Counted from the first letter of the stretch, positions 1 through 11,868 are shown. The stretch is 64,000 nucleotides of DNA from Salvator merianae (GCA_003586115.2 QVOM02000025.1:51497479-51561478), one strand, 5' to 3'. Notes: generated by a model from the letters alone, not told the origin. Made by a program: numbers and translations.

Positions 1-640
1 TTTGAAATTTCCCTGGTAGCCTGAAGCAAATGAAGCTTTCAGTGAAGTCTTTTCACACAGGGCTAGCACTTTCAAATAGATGGAGGAAAGAAAGTATCCA
101 AGGCTGGGATTTGCAAGAGAAGCAAGGTATTGTCATACCTCCCTCCCTTTCAGACACTGACCCAGAGTCTCAGGATGCAGCCCTTGAATATGTTGAACCG
201 AAACCTGGGGAACATATGCTCCCTGCTCCTGACCCAGTGCCTGTTGAGGTGGGTGTGCAGGAGACCCCAGCACCAGAACCACTGGAAGAGGAGCCATTTG
301 GTGCTGCCCCAGAGGCAGACAGTACTGAGGTGCCGCTGATTTGACTGAACGTCAGCAAGCTAAACAAAGAGTGAAGCGTTCAGTCAGACTGGAGCAGAAA
401 CGCCGAGGCTGGCCATACTCACGCAGACAGCTGCCGGCAGTTTCTGCTGAGGACTCTTTATAAAACTGAGCTTGCTCTTTCTGCCCGGCTGTAGCAAAAT
501 CCATAATGGGCTTGCAGCTTTGGAACCCAGTTTGTGTGGACTCTGACTTTTGACCTGCTATCGAGCTTGCAAATTCTGGAGTGACTGACCTCGGACCCAG
601 CCAGATCTTTGAACTGTCTCCCAATGAGATGAGTAGTTGG
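1..640 (+). repeat. LTR-like fragment, truncated by the window edge
   Basis: A stretch with no recognisable host coding content, but with a layout like the solo LTR at 2261-2965. It has an acidic, Pro/Glu-rich open frame (30-344), then a basic stretch in the same region (around 355-410), then a TATA-like tataaaac at about 460-468, then a run of short 'gactctgacttttgacc' phrases. In the complete LTR nearby, the same order of Ser/Glu/Asp-rich frame, TATA box and 'gacttggactgtgc' phrases is seen. I infer a U3-R fragment of a related retroelement; neither terminus nor TSD is visible. It could instead be an unrelated single-copy sequence. Confidence 0.35.
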
Positions 641-1230
641 ACACAGTCAGCTTCAAGCAAAGGCATAACAGCTTCTCACGATTTTCCTGGAAGTAATACT
701 CAGAGATGGGATCTTCACAGAGCTCACAGCAACATCACTGTGATCTTCAGTGGGAAAAATGGAAGGAAAGATTGGAGGGAAGTCAGAATACAGCCAGACA
801 TCCATCAGTGTCCTCTGTAACATAACCAGGAGAACAGAAGGAGAACCTACATTCATTGAGACCAGACACATTAAGGTTTCATAAGGTACCCAAAGATCTG
901 GAGGTGAAAAGGCTTTATTATAACCAAAGTACAGTCCTCTCTTATGAAAGCTATCTGAAGGTATATGTTGCATCCATTATCCATATCTAAGGTCATATGG
1001 TAACCTTGTGAATGCACTCCAATTAAACTGTTGGAATAGGAAAGCCTTATACCATCTCTATTGGGAAGGGCACAGGATTAAATACACTCTCTATTGATCC
1101 ATTCCCTCTTCATAATCTGCTTCCCAACTTTGTATGTAAGCTCCTGACACACTTACCTGGAGTCCATTCCAGCATGGGGGTTAGTCCTCTTCTGGACCCT
1201 TTCATCCACATGCTAGAGCAGAAAGGAGAG
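641..1230. other. Anonymous sequence
   Basis: No recognisable gene, repeat terminus or simple repeat. Small frames here are short and match no family I know. Confidence 0.4.
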
Positions 1231-1238
1231 GTCCCTCC

Positions 1239-2224
1239 TAGGGATGTGCACGAAAGCACTTTCCCCTCTTCGCTTCGCAGCGCTGCAAAGCAAAAGAGCT
1301 TCGTTTTCACACGAAAAATTTTTTCACACAAAAAGGGAGCCTTTCATTTTCGTGGCAAAAATCTTCACAAAAACCGCCTGTCACAGAGGCAGCAGCACTT
1401 AACATTAGCGATCGGCGAAGGTCTTCCCTTCGCTTTGATTTTTCGCTGTTTCCGATCGCTCTCTCATCTCCCCCATTCTGTCTGTGTGCGCGTGCGAGTG
1501 ACAGAAGAGGGGGATGAGAGAGCGATCGGAAATGGAGAAAAATCAATGCGAAAGGAAGACCTTCGCCGATCGTGAAAGTTAAGTGCTGCTAGCGATCGGC
1601 GAAGGTCATCCCTTTGCTTTGATTTTTCTCCATTTCCGATTGCTCTCTCATTCCCCCTCTTCTGTCACTCGCACGTGCACACAGACAGAATAGGGGGGGG
1701 AATGAGAGAGCGATCGGAAATGGCGAAAAATCAAAGCGAATGGAAGACCTTCACCGATCGCAAAAGTTAAGTGCTGCTGCTGCCTCTGTGACAGGCAGCA
1801 CTTAACTTTAGCGATCGGCGAAGGTCTTCCCTTCGCATTGATTTTTCGCCGTTTCCGTTTCCGATCGCTCTCTCCCCCTATTCTTTCTGTGTGCGCGTGC
1901 GAGTGACAGAAGAGGGGGAATGAGAGAGAGATCGGAAACGGAGAAAAATCAAAGCGAAGGGAAGACATTCGCCAATCGTGAAAGTTAAGTGCTGCCTGTC
2001 ACAGAGGCAGCACTTAATTTTAACGATCGGCGAAGGTCTTCCCTTCGCATTGATTTTTCTGACGGTGCGGCAAATGGCGAAGGTCTCGAAGGACAGCAAA
2101 AGTCACCGGGACCTTCGCCATTCGCTTTCGCTATCCCTTTTTCCCTTCGTATTTCATGTGAAGATGGCAGAAACGCCATTTCTGCGTGAAATACGAAGGG
2201 AACGAAGCTTTGTGGACATCCCTA
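1239..2224 (+). mobile_element. Non-autonomous foldback hAT element, copy A (986 bp)
   Basis: The left end TAGGGATGTGCACGAA and the right end, reverse complement TAGGGATGTCCACAAAG, form terminal inverted repeats. They are flanked by a perfect 8-bp duplication GTCCCTCC (1231-1238 and 2225-2232), the hallmark of hAT transposition. The interior is almost entirely palindromic modules rich in CpG and cttcg/cgaag words. No frame resembles a hAT transposase, so the copy needed a transposase from elsewhere. Strand is set by the subterminal gcgaaggtc...gaccttcgc hairpin (about 2077-2118) at the right end, shared with the copies at 27.2 and 61.0 kb. Open frames inside (for example 1174-1575 and 1648-1968) read through the inverted repeats on both strands and are not genes. 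hAT assignment is firm; the named family is unknown to me. Confidence 0.9.
1408..2060. repeat. Array of palindromic modules inside hAT copy A
   Basis: The word gcgatcggcgaagg or a close variant recurs at 1408, 1592, 1811 and about 2023. Each is followed by ttcccttcgctttgattttt, a 'tccgatcgctctctca' block and a 'ctgtctgtgtgcgcgtgcgagtgacag' block, then by the inverted copy of the same series, ending in 'gttaagtgctgc'. Module starts are 184, 219 and 212 bp apart. Short linkers around 1780-1800 and 1995-2010 are themselves inverted repeats (gctgcctctgtgacaggcagc). Confidence 0.85.
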
Positions 2225-2260
2225 GTCCCTCCCTAGGCTGCTCCAACCACATTGGGATGG

Positions 2261-2965
2261 TGTTATGAGTGCCTTGGACTCTGAGGATGAAAACTGTATT
2301 CAGTCTGAGAGCTGTTTGAACTCTGAGCAGGCACAAACCTCTGGAAGCCAGCAGGCAGCTCCAGGTGCATAAAGCCCAGACAGTTTATCACATTACCTGA
2401 TAATGAAGCACAAACATCGGCAAGAGATGTTTTAGAAACAACGGAGGATCCGACCAGAGACGCCGACCATTACAACCATAGAAAGATGACAAGCCAAATG
2501 CAGGGCTCAGTTGAGATTATATAAGCAATCCAGCAAAAGCAGGACACATCCAAGCTCACACCTGAGAGAAGATCCTGGGCTATAAATAGATCACAGGGAC
2601 TGCAGACTAAGCATGGTCAGCAACTGCTTTCCATATGTGGTTCCTGATACTCTGTCTGATCTCCTGACTTCCAGAACCTTGACCCTCAGTTTGTTTGGAC
2701 CATTGCTTCTCTTGCTCCTTGGGCTTTGTTTGCATTGGCTTCTACATTCCTGTTTAGACTTGGACTGTGCTTTGACTTTGGCTTCTCTTGCTCCCTCGAC
2801 TTTGTTGGTATATCGGCACCTGCCGTCTTCCCGCTTTGACCTGGACTGTTTATTGACCACGAGTATGCCTGGCTCCTGGTTCCCACATAGATGTGAGGAG
2901 AAAGGACTTCTCTGTTGCAGAGGTTTGCCTGGGCCCCTGTGTGTCAGTCTGCCTAGGACATAACA
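2261..2965 (+). mobile_element. Solo LTR of an LTR retroelement (705 bp)
   Basis: Starts TGTTATG and ends CATAACA, a perfect 7-bp inverted terminus with the standard TG...CA ends. It is flanked on both sides by the 5-bp duplication GATGG (2256-2260 and 2966-2970). No gag, pol, second LTR or primer-binding site follows, so the element was reduced to one LTR by recombination between its two LTRs. A TATA box sits at 2581. The region upstream of it encodes a short Ser/Glu-rich stretch in one frame, and the region downstream is a run of 'cttggactttgactt'-like phrases. Strand is inferred from the TATA box position. The family (Gypsy-like or ERV-like) cannot be decided from an LTR alone. Confidence 0.85.
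2580..2588 (+). promoter_or_regulatory. TATA box of the solo LTR
   Basis: ctataaata lies 320 bp into the LTR, where a U3/R boundary would be expected. It is a plausible retroelement promoter; activity is not shown. Confidence 0.55.
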
Positions 2966-2970
2966 GATGG

Positions 2971-4893
2971 CCGCCTAGACCACGACACTGGTAGATCTGT
3001 TTTTACAGGTCTACTAGCATTTCAGGAGTAGCTCGACTGACCCAGGGAGATGTACAGAAGGTTGCCCACTTCCCCTGTTCTAGTTTAATAAGAGGATTCA
3101 TTTCAGCAGCATACCAAATTGTGCCATGAAAATGGATCCCCATGAGAAACCCATGAGGCTACAGTTCCTAGTTCTTGACAAACATGGGAGTGACTCCAGA
3201 GACAGAGCAATCCCCAGAGCCAGCCTAGAAGGCTTATCACAGAACTGTGGAATTGTTCTTGCCACTGAAACATTTCCAGGCTGGCCCACTCCTGCTGGCC
3301 CAGACCAAGATAAGTGCAAAAAAGTCCACACATAGGTTATCCAGTTGCTTGACTCTACATTATCATGACTGTTGTAAATTGATAAGGTTTGCAGTAATAG
3401 TTGGAAGACAATGAATTAAAGCATAGTTTCCTCCAAAGTGTTACCTTCCAAACAGGTGGTTGTTTATTTACAAAATTCTGAAGCTTATTAAGCCCTCTGG
3501 AAAATAGCTGCCAATCATCACAAACAATTGAAGACATAGAACCATAAACTGGTTCTATAACACCTTTCTTAATTCTAAGTCAAAGACAAACATAATAAGC
3601 AGCCTTAGTTTTTCTTTTATTTCAGAGGATTGGTTCATGTTCTATGGCAATATCCTTAGGCATTTAATAATTCGATTTTATCTCCTTCTCTGGATTTATA
3701 CAACTGTTTAAATCTATTCAGAAGTATTGAGCCATGCCTAATTATTCTTTTGTTCACTGATACATCTGCAATAACTAGAATGGCTGAACGTCAAAATGGA
3801 ATGATTAGTATGCATACAGTAAAAACAGGGAGGCCATCAGGAGATAATACAGTGTTTGGTTAATTCATTGTGTCTAAAACTAGATAACACAAATGCCAGT
3901 TCCAGCAAAGTGAAATTACTGCCTTGGTTTTCTACCCAATAGTTGTTGGCATTATTAACATTCTGCATCTGAAACTGAGCCTTGTGGCAATTCAAATGAG
4001 CAAAGAATAAAATATGATAGTAGGGGGTTACCCTTCATTGGAAATCAATGAGAAGTAGTCATGATTTTTTTTCTAGAAAATTAGTATATAAGCAGAGTAA
4101 ATAAAAATGCTTTAACTTGAAGCTCCCCAAACCACCCATCATGAGTATTTTAAACCAAAGTGCTAATGGAGCTGGAGTGAAAATCATTTATTTTTGCAAT
4201 CCCTCAAGGGTAACATCATTTCTTTAAACATCAGCTGTTCTCCACAGTTTCAAGGGGCTTGAAGCAAGGTCCAAATGTTAGTGTGTCTTCATGTGAAACC
4301 TATAGAGATCATCGGATGTACAGCACAACATCATGGACTGAATAGACACACAAATAAAATGTTTCTGTGTAATATATATATAAAGTATGCAAACAGAAAA
4401 TTTTGCAAATATATTCACTAATAGGCACAAAATACTCCCTATGATAGAGCAGAGCGTACAGAGACGCACCATAAATACGCAAGAGGTTGTTTCCATACTG
4501 TTTGCTCACTGCATTTGAAACATTCTGAGAATAAAACACCTTTGAAAATGTCTTTTCTAATAGATTTTCTTATTGTTTCATACTGTTGTGTCAAGACCAA
4601 CTCCGTGACTGCATGAACATATCTATGAAGTCGTCTTGCAGAAGGCACTGAGGAAGTTTTGTGCCTGTTACCCTCCGCTTTGCAGTCAGTTTACCAAGAA
4701 CTATCTAGAGGGCTATGATTCAGAAGTAAGTGGATAGATTTTCTCTAAGCAAATACTACAGCTAAATACAAATTGTAACCATAGTCTGCCAGCTTTAGAG
4801 ATTATCTAGGACCATTGAAGAGGCTCCAAATCCCTGCTTCCCAGGAATAACAAGAGGAAGATTAAGAGCATGTGCACCCTTATTCAAGAAGCA
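2971..4893. other. Anonymous AT-rich sequence
   Basis: No gene, repeat terminus or TSD recognised. Frames at 3098-3335 overlap on both strands and show no family signature. A short (ta)n run sits near 4372-4383. Confidence 0.4.
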
Positions 4894-4901
4894 CTACTGA
4901 A

Positions 4902-5747
4902 TAGGGGTGTGCACGAAGCTTCGTGGCATTCGATTTTCGATCGAATTTCGTGATTTCCTGCCCTTCGCATCGAATGCGAAGGGCAACAGAAATCACGAAT
5001 GCGAATTGCGAAGGTCACTCAATTTTTCGAAGCATTTCGGGACCTTCGCAATTTGCCGATGTCTCACCTCTCTAGGCTGTCAGCGCTGGCGCTGACAGCC
5101 TAGGGTGAATCAGCCAGCCAGCAGCGAGCGGTGGTGGAGAAAACTCAACGGAAGGGGGATTCCCTTCCCGTTGATTTTCCTTCTCTTCCCCTCACTGACT
5201 CACCCCCCTAGGCTGTCAGCGCGAGCGCTGACAGACTAGGGTGAATGAGGCAGCCAGCAGCCATCAGAAACAGAGCTATCAAGGCGAAGGGAAGAGCTTT
5301 GCCTCGATTTCACCGCTTCTGATGGCGCTCGCCTCTCTCTTATTCCCCCCCCCCAGTCTGTCATTGCACTGACAGACTGCGGCGGGAGTGAGAGAGAGCG
5401 CTGCGCCATCGGAAATGCAGGAATCAAGGCAAAGGGGAGAGCTTTGCCTTGATTTCACTGCTTCCGATGGCGCTCGCCTCTCTCTTATTCCCCCCCCAGT
5501 CTGTCATTACACTGACAGACTAGGCGGGGGGGGGAATGAGAGAGAGGCGAGCGCAATCCGAAGCATAGAAATTAAGGCAAAGCTCTTCCCTTCGCCTTGT
5601 TTTCTCTGCTTCCGTTCGCGGCGAAAATCTTCGCCGCGAAAACGAAGGGCTTCATTTTCGTGCGTATTTTTTCGCACGAAAACGAAGCCTAGGAGCTTCG
5701 CATTCCTGCGAAGCGAAAAGGGAAAAGTGCCTTCGTGCACATCCCTA
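4902..5747 (-). mobile_element. Non-autonomous foldback hAT element, copy B (846 bp)
   Basis: The left end is TAGGGGTGTGCACGAAG, and the right end read in reverse complement is TAGGGATGTGCACGAAG. The flanking 8-bp duplication CTACTGAA is perfect (4894-4901 and 5748-5755). The first ~270 bp of this copy are nearly identical (by eye over 90%) to the reverse complement of the right end of the 61-kb copy, so B and that copy are one subfamily in opposite orientation. The interior holds nested dyads (around 4962-4984, 5075-5101 and 5213-5240) and three ~143-bp modules. No transposase is encoded. Open frames such as 5388-5807 are palindrome readings. Confidence 0.92.
5276..5600. repeat. Three ~143-bp palindromic modules in copy B
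   Basis: 'atcaaggcgaagggaagagc' type module heads occur at about 5276, 5419 and 5567, with spacings of 143 and 148 bp. Each is followed by a 'gatggcgctcgcctctctc' block, a C run, and an 'agtctgtca...tgacagac' hairpin. The same module forms a six-unit array at 61113-61970. Confidence 0.85.
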
Positions 5748-5755
5748 CTACTGAA

Positions 5756-6189
5756 AAAGCTCCTTTTCAGTCTTTTCGCTTTTACAGTTCTTGTGATAAC
5801 TTACTAGCACTTCTTGGAGAGTAGGAAACTTGTTTCGTGCCAAGTCAAGTTCAACTCCTGGTACCTATTCATTCAGACCTGTCTTTAGTACAGTCCCATC
5901 GATATTATATTGATATTCCAATAATCTCTTTATCCCATTCTTTCACGATCTTCCTTGCCTTCTCTTCTTCTGCTTTCCTCCTCCTTGCCAAATATAATCA
6001 TTTCTTTCTAGTCCATCATCCATTCACATCACATACCCAAAATATGTGATTTTCTTTTTATTGAATATTGTCTCCAGGACTGATCCACTGGTTCTTTTTG
6101 CTGTTGATGTAATAACTCACGTCAAATCTGTAATTCAAAGGCATCTGTCATCTTTTTCTTGCATCAGACATATACTTTCTGCTATTGTA
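5756..6189. other. Anonymous pyrimidine-rich sequence
   Basis: T/C-rich on the plus strand around 5930-6010. No gene or repeat end recognised. Confidence 0.4.
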
Positions 6190-6719
6190 GGATCTTTCTG
6201 CACTTACCTGAAGCATTCCTGACAGAGTGGGCTGCCCTGTCCTGGAAAAAGCAAACCATCCCAAGCTGGGACAGGTTGCTGCTGAAGCAGGAAAGGACTA
6301 TCTGCATTTGGATAATCCTGCTTACTCTGCACTTAGCCACTGCCTCCAGAGAGCTGTCAGAGTCAACACAAAGGCTTTGAAGACTGGGAACCTTTGCTCC
6401 CAGTCTTTGGAGTTTCCAGACAGACGGTTTTGGGGGTGGACCCACTTCCAGTGGTATTTCCTGAAATGTTGCCAAAATGGGTCTCCTGTGGTATATTGGA
6501 CCATGGGCCCTGGGCTGGTTGTAGATATCAAGCCCTACAGCTGTGCTAGGTAAAGGAATACTTTTGGGTGCCCTGGTCTGGTCCACACTTCATTCAATGT
6601 GGGTGAAAAGTAGCAGGGAGGAGGAGTCTGCCATAGTCCACATTAGCATGTGGATGGCAGACCCCTGTTCTGGGATTTATCCCGGAATAAACCCCATTGC
6701 ATAAAAGGGCACAGGCCCC
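6190..6719. mobile_element. MITE, GGNCTTTCTGCACTT-type ends (probable)
   Basis: The left end GGATCTTTCTGCACTTACC matches the left end of the 46479-46947 element. The likely right end, read in reverse complement, is GGGCCTGTGCCCTTTTATG, related to the GGGCCTGTTTGCACTT ends elsewhere. The interior phrase about 'gaagactgggaacctttgctccc' is shared with copies at 24.1, 26.7, 41.3 and 58.2 kb. No clear TSD, so the right boundary is approximate. No coding capacity. Confidence 0.5.
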
Positions 6720-9445
6720 TTTGTGAGTGGGGCTGCAGCACACATTGTCATGCACACATTCAATACCATCACATATGCACAGACGCATGCTGAGTCTCTC
6801 TGAACATGTGCAATGATGTCACATTCATGCACGCTGATATATGTCACAGCTCTGCCTGCAAAGGGGCCTATAATAATAGTAAGTGTGGAGAATTCAGGTA
6901 AGTTGCCCACATTGTGCCTTCTCCTTGGGGGTAAGGGAGCAATGCCAAACAGAGTCAGGACTGTCAGGTAAATCACCTAATAGTCCATGGCCTCTTCTGC
7001 TGCTTGTCAAAGCATGAACAGCAATTCAGCATATCCATTCTTACTGACTTTCCTCAGCATTTGAAGATCCCTGATTGTTAGATGATCTACTCTTAATGCT
7101 GATATTTGGAGGCATATATGTCAATTTTGTACAGCAGCAGCTTTGTGCAAGGGTATGCAAATGTGTATGCAAAGGAGAAATACACAGCAAAGTCGAAAGA
7201 CAAACTAGAGGTATCCTGGGCCTCTGAGTAGACCTGACTCCATTTTGTATTAATATCCAAGCCCTGGAAATAAAATGCAGTCAAATGAATTTTCCTGTAT
7301 CCCCCTTTCCCCCTCCCATTTACCTGCTAGGGAAGGCAGAGCACTGAGTAATCCAAATGCAATCAAAGCAGAAGATTGCTGGTTTCCTTATTGACAAAGA
7401 CTTGCTTTCCACTCCGGTACGTTTCTGTTTGCACACCAAAACATTATCAAGTATACCATCAGGACACCTTGTGTCACCAGGTCAGGGTATTGTGTAAGAA
7501 ATCCAGATGAGAAGCCTTTAAAATGCTTCCAGCAGAAATTTGGGTAATTCTGAAAGAAGGGTGATGCTTACCCCTTGATTACTTATTGTCTCTTGCAGGC
7601 TACCTTATCATCTGAACTCTTATCAGCCATCATACTCTCATCTGCAAAGCCAGAGGTGTCTATAGCCAGTGCAACATATACACCACTGACTGCACACTTT
7701 CCAAAATCGTAATTTTTGCAGAGATATGCCTCGGCACTCAATCCCACACTCACGTGTAACCCCGCCCTTGAGCTGACTTTTAGGGTTAGGATCAGCACTT
7801 TTGTCAGAATCAGGATAAATCATCCTAGACTTAGGTACCAGAAGTGGTCGCTGTCACCTGGATCCACCCTCCATGCTGCCACACTTCATCACTGCAAGAA
7901 GAATGCAAATGGACTTTGAATTTGCTGCTGCTTTTGCTGCTCTGAGATGCTGCTTCAAGCTGCACTGGTTCTGCAACCCAAACTCTGCCTTCAGTAGCAC
8001 TGCCTTGGCTGAAGTAGCTTTGCCTGAGAACTGAGCTTTGTTGCCTGCTTGGCTACAGAATTGCATTCTTGCTGTTTTGCGCAATTCTGTCTCCCTTTAT
8101 ACTATACTAGATTTATTGGATACTGTACTTTACTCCTTCTACCAGAAACTTCCCTCCCAAAACCTTTTTGTGACAGAGGCTGAGACAATCCATGTGGTCC
8201 CTGGTTGTTTTATGATCTCTTTGATTGAAGTTAGTTTAGATTCAGGTCCCTTCACTTCTTCTTTGTTTAGCGCCCTTTTTACATTAGCTGTCAGACTTGT
8301 CCTTAAATAACTCCAGATCTATAAGAAAAGTCTTGCCAAAGCTGTGCTGCTCATTCTCTCCTCGGTGCAGACAGCTAGCCACACACTACCTCCATCAAGA
8401 GAATCCCTCACAGTGCCCCTCATTACTCTATTTGCCTGCTTTGACTTTGACAATCAGCTGTTGCTGCTAAAATTGACAATTTTGCCTTTTTAAGCTGTTT
8501 CTGAGCCTCTTGCTAAGTCTTTAATAAAGCTTTATGTTTGTTTTCAAAGAATCTTTAGTCTTACATTGTTTTTATGACTTAATGTTTGCACTTTTGACCA
8601 CTCCAGTTAATTCTCCACTTTTAAAGCCATTTATCTATAAGATCTCAGTGGAAATCTGCATCTAGGCAGAACGCTTTCCCCCTAAATCAGCATTCACAGT
8701 TCATGGCTCCTTATCACCATGCACAATAAAACATTGCATTGAGCTGTTTCCTTTTTTGTTGTTATTCCTATGTTTTATTTTTCTTCTCAATGTATAAATA
8801 TATAGCATACTTGAAAAAAGAATGAAGAAGCACATCACATTTTCTGAAGGGACATAAGACCCTTTTTTGTCCATTTGAGGGATTTTCTTCACATCTTCAC
8901 TATCCCCTTTTATCTTTAAATGATGCCCCTAGAAGAGTTACTCTGTCTACTCACAAAGGTAAACAAATAAAATATTTTGCATGATTTTTATGTGTACCTC
9001 CAGCTGTTCAATTATGAGATGTCTCCTTGCAGGTTTTTTTGTAGTAAATCCTTCACAACCATACATTCATAAGTGCTTTCTAACTAGTATTCATCAGAGG
9101 GACTTTATTAGTTGTTACAAGACTTAGAACATGAAAGCAAGGATATCTGTTGATATTTTACCACTGTGTTCCCCACTATAATTGCAGCTTCTAGCAGTTC
9201 CTTCAACTAAAACATTATTTATGATACTTGCCTAACACACAAAATACTGAAAAAAATAACTTACCAAAACAGAGTACCATGAAAGGAAACATATTAATTT
9301 GATGATGGATGCAATTCTGTTGCTAAGCTTCTCTCCCAATCAGGTGATGTATATTGGAGGAACCACACTAGATCTAAATAATTGAAGAGACATTCCTGGT
9401 GTGGCTAATATATTGTCTTGGCAGTGTAGCCATTCTAGCCACTAA
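6720..9445. other. Anonymous sequence, possibly with an LTR-like stretch
   Basis: No gene recognised. Between about 7720 and 8570 the plus strand has 'tttgactttgacaatc' phrases and an AATAAA signal at about 8523, loosely like an LTR R-U5. No TG...CA ends or TSD could be found, so I do not call an element. The rest is AT-rich and featureless. Confidence 0.25.
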
Positions 9446-9883
9446 GGGTGTGTTCAGACAAGGCTTTTTGTGGGTACCTATTTATAAAGGATTGCCCCAT
9501 CTGTGGATTCAGGAAAAAAATTATGTGTTCCACAGTTTTTAAAATAAGCACCTATAAAACTTCTTTACTTGCTTTTCTTCATTGTTACCTTACAAACTCA
9601 CATCCCATTGGCCACCAACAACCAAGTTTTCCAGGACCCTGATTGATGAGCCAACTCTTTCCAGGCTATGAGCCTCTGCATTGGCTACAGGAGCCTCTGT
9701 AGCCTCCCACCCCATCTGCTCCAAACTGCAAGTCACCCTGAGAGTTGGGAAATCCTGCCTGTGGAAGAGACGAATGGAAAGAGACTTTGGAATAAGGTAA
9801 CACCTTTTTTTAATGTTTTGTGTTTCTCCTTAGGGTCTCAAAATCATTCCAGGGCATCCAAAAAGACATGCCTGAACACACCC
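9446..9883. mobile_element. PIF/Harbinger-like MITE (438 bp), TSD TAA
   Basis: Ends are GGGTGTGTTCAGACA on the left and the matching TGCCTGAACACACCC on the right. The TAA duplication lies at 9443-9445 and 9884-9886. A 3-bp TWA duplication with a GGG-starting inverted repeat is the PIF/Harbinger signature. The interior lacks transposase or Myb-like coding. Related copies lie at 28738-29149 and 42124-42523, and a partial one ends at 29809. Confidence 0.85.
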
Positions 9884-9886
9884 TAA

Positions 9887-11157
9887 GATAATGTGTCAAA
9901 GGTACCAAAGTAGTAATATGGAAGTGATGTGTGACCATGGAAGGCTGCTGTTGTAGCTGGGTGATAAGGGAATTTTTTTCTGAAAACTACCATCACTTTT
10001 GTTCTGTACATTAGACATTTTTCCCCTAAGCATACAAAAGAATGAACCTTTCCTTTCTTCCCCAATGAAGTTAGAATTCTCACAGTGTTCTTCACAACCC
10101 AAGGCCCTATAGAGTTGCCACTTCATTATATTTGTAGTTGCTGCTGCCTTGGCTGTTTGGCAAAAGAGTCTTTCCCTCCTTTGGTAGGTCATACATTTTC
10201 ATTTCTGGAGAGCTGGGCCATGAAGAAAACTTCTTTTTAAGGGGACATGTTGTTGTATGTCTCCATAAGAGCTCAAAAGGATTTAGATCTTTGTCTAGAA
10301 AAGTAGCAGGGGACTGTAAAAACAGTGTGGACTGTTGCTGGCTTTGCTACTCAATTGCTGTGCAAAGGATGTGCTGATTATATATCTCCAGCATGTTAAA
10401 GTTTGTGACTTCACCTGCATGTGGACTGCATAAAGGCACCACCACCAGGACAGTGTATGATTGTGAAGCACTGGTAATGCTTCTATGTGACATTGTTGTG
10501 GACACCCACCCTTTTGCAGCATCCCATAAGGAATGAGTGTTCATAGCATAGCAATCCTACAGAAAGGAAGAAGAGGATTCTTGTCTTAGATAAAATAGTA
10601 AAGTATTATGATAGAATTAGAATGCAAGCTCCTGGAGTAAAATTCATCATAACTGAAGTGTATAACAATTTAAAAGTACATGCCTCAATTCACTTTGAAT
10701 AAAAATATAAGCAAATATTTGATGTGGAAGAATGGCATTTCTACTTAATCTCTTACAAGAACTAGAACAGGAAAAAAAAAAGCTAGATATTATTTCTTCT
10801 ATCTCGTAATTCTGCAAATTGCTAAAAAAAAATCTTTATTAGAAATAATACTATTGCATTCATGCAATGATTTAACTGACAGGGAAGGTTAAAAATCTTA
10901 TTGACTCTACATTGTAACTATTACAGTAATCTTTGCAAACCAATGTCCTCTAAGTAGCTTGGAGTACAGATGTCATCTGGCTCAGCTGGTTTTTCTGGAC
11001 TAGATCAAAAGCTCCATTTAGTCTGCCATCTTCTTCCACAAGAAGAAACTAAATAATTCTTAGAAGAACATATGTAGGTCATAAATGTAGTAGTGTTCCT
11101 CAACTGTTGTCTACAGCAACCATTCGATATCTATGAAGAGGAAGTTTGAATCTCTTA
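9887..11157. other. Anonymous AT-rich sequence
   Basis: No gene or repeat terminus recognised. Several short A runs occur near 10770-10830. Confidence 0.4.
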
Positions 11158-11520
11158 GGCAGGATTTTCATGGTGCCAATAGAGCAGTTTGAATGAGCAA
11201 CAAGGTGGTAGTGTCTGCATAACACTGCCCCTCATTGTGCATTCAGTGTGGAGGAAGAACATGATATCTGCATGGACGTTGTGCTCTTCCCCTGTTATCT
11301 GGCCACAAGCAGCACAATTATAAGAGCTCTTCAAACCACTCTTGCTCACAGTGACGTTCCTGCTGCTGCCACCACTGCAGCTGCTTGAGGCAACTTATTG
11401 GTCCTCTCAGCAACATTCCTTGCATTCACACCCAGGAAATCCTCAACCCGCCATCAGCCCAAAGACAATCTTTGGTCTGCCAGTGAGAAGGTAGCATTCA
11501 GACAGCACTCCTCATTAAGA
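11158..11520. mobile_element. MITE copy, GGCAGGATYTNCAC-type end (probable)
   Basis: Left end GGCAGGATTTTCATGG follows TTA. The body shares phrases with 22939-23406, such as 'gcccctcattgtgcat' versus 'gcccctttgttgcat', and 'atctgcatgga' followed by a CAG-rich stretch. The right end is not clear. No coding capacity. Confidence 0.45.
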
Positions 11521-11817
11521 ATAGCACTATGCAAGCAGAGTTATTCCTTAAAGCAGAAGGAGATGCTATGCTTGTAGTGCTTCTCCTCTTCCTGCACAGC
11601 CCCTGCCATAATATCAACTTCTCAGGCACACTGTGTATATGCAGAAGTTTAAACAGATTTCTATATGAAAAAGCAGACCACCACTTTGTGAATTTGCTGC
11701 ATGAAATGCTGCAGTTACATGCACTGCAAAGGTGATAATCCTGGTGTTTCTTTGATGATGTTTAATTGGAATGAGTTGAATATGAAGGGCTTGTTTCTTT
11801 TATTTTCTGTATTCCAC

Positions 11818-11868
11818 CCTTCCCTTCCCTTCCCTTCCCTTCCCTTCCCTTCCCTTCCCTTCCCTTCC
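11818..11868. repeat. (TCCCT)n microsatellite
   Basis: About ten uninterrupted tcccT/ccctt pentamers. The frame on the minus strand reading GREGK repeats is an artefact of this. Confidence 0.98.

Noticed and set aside
30..344. 104-residue acidic, proline-rich frame as a host exon
   Set aside because: No splice sites or homology recognised, a low-complexity Pro/Glu composition, and an LTR-like context with a downstream TATA box.
7720..8570. A complete LTR
   Set aside because: Only an AATAAA and loose phrase similarity; no TG...CA ends and no flanking duplication found.
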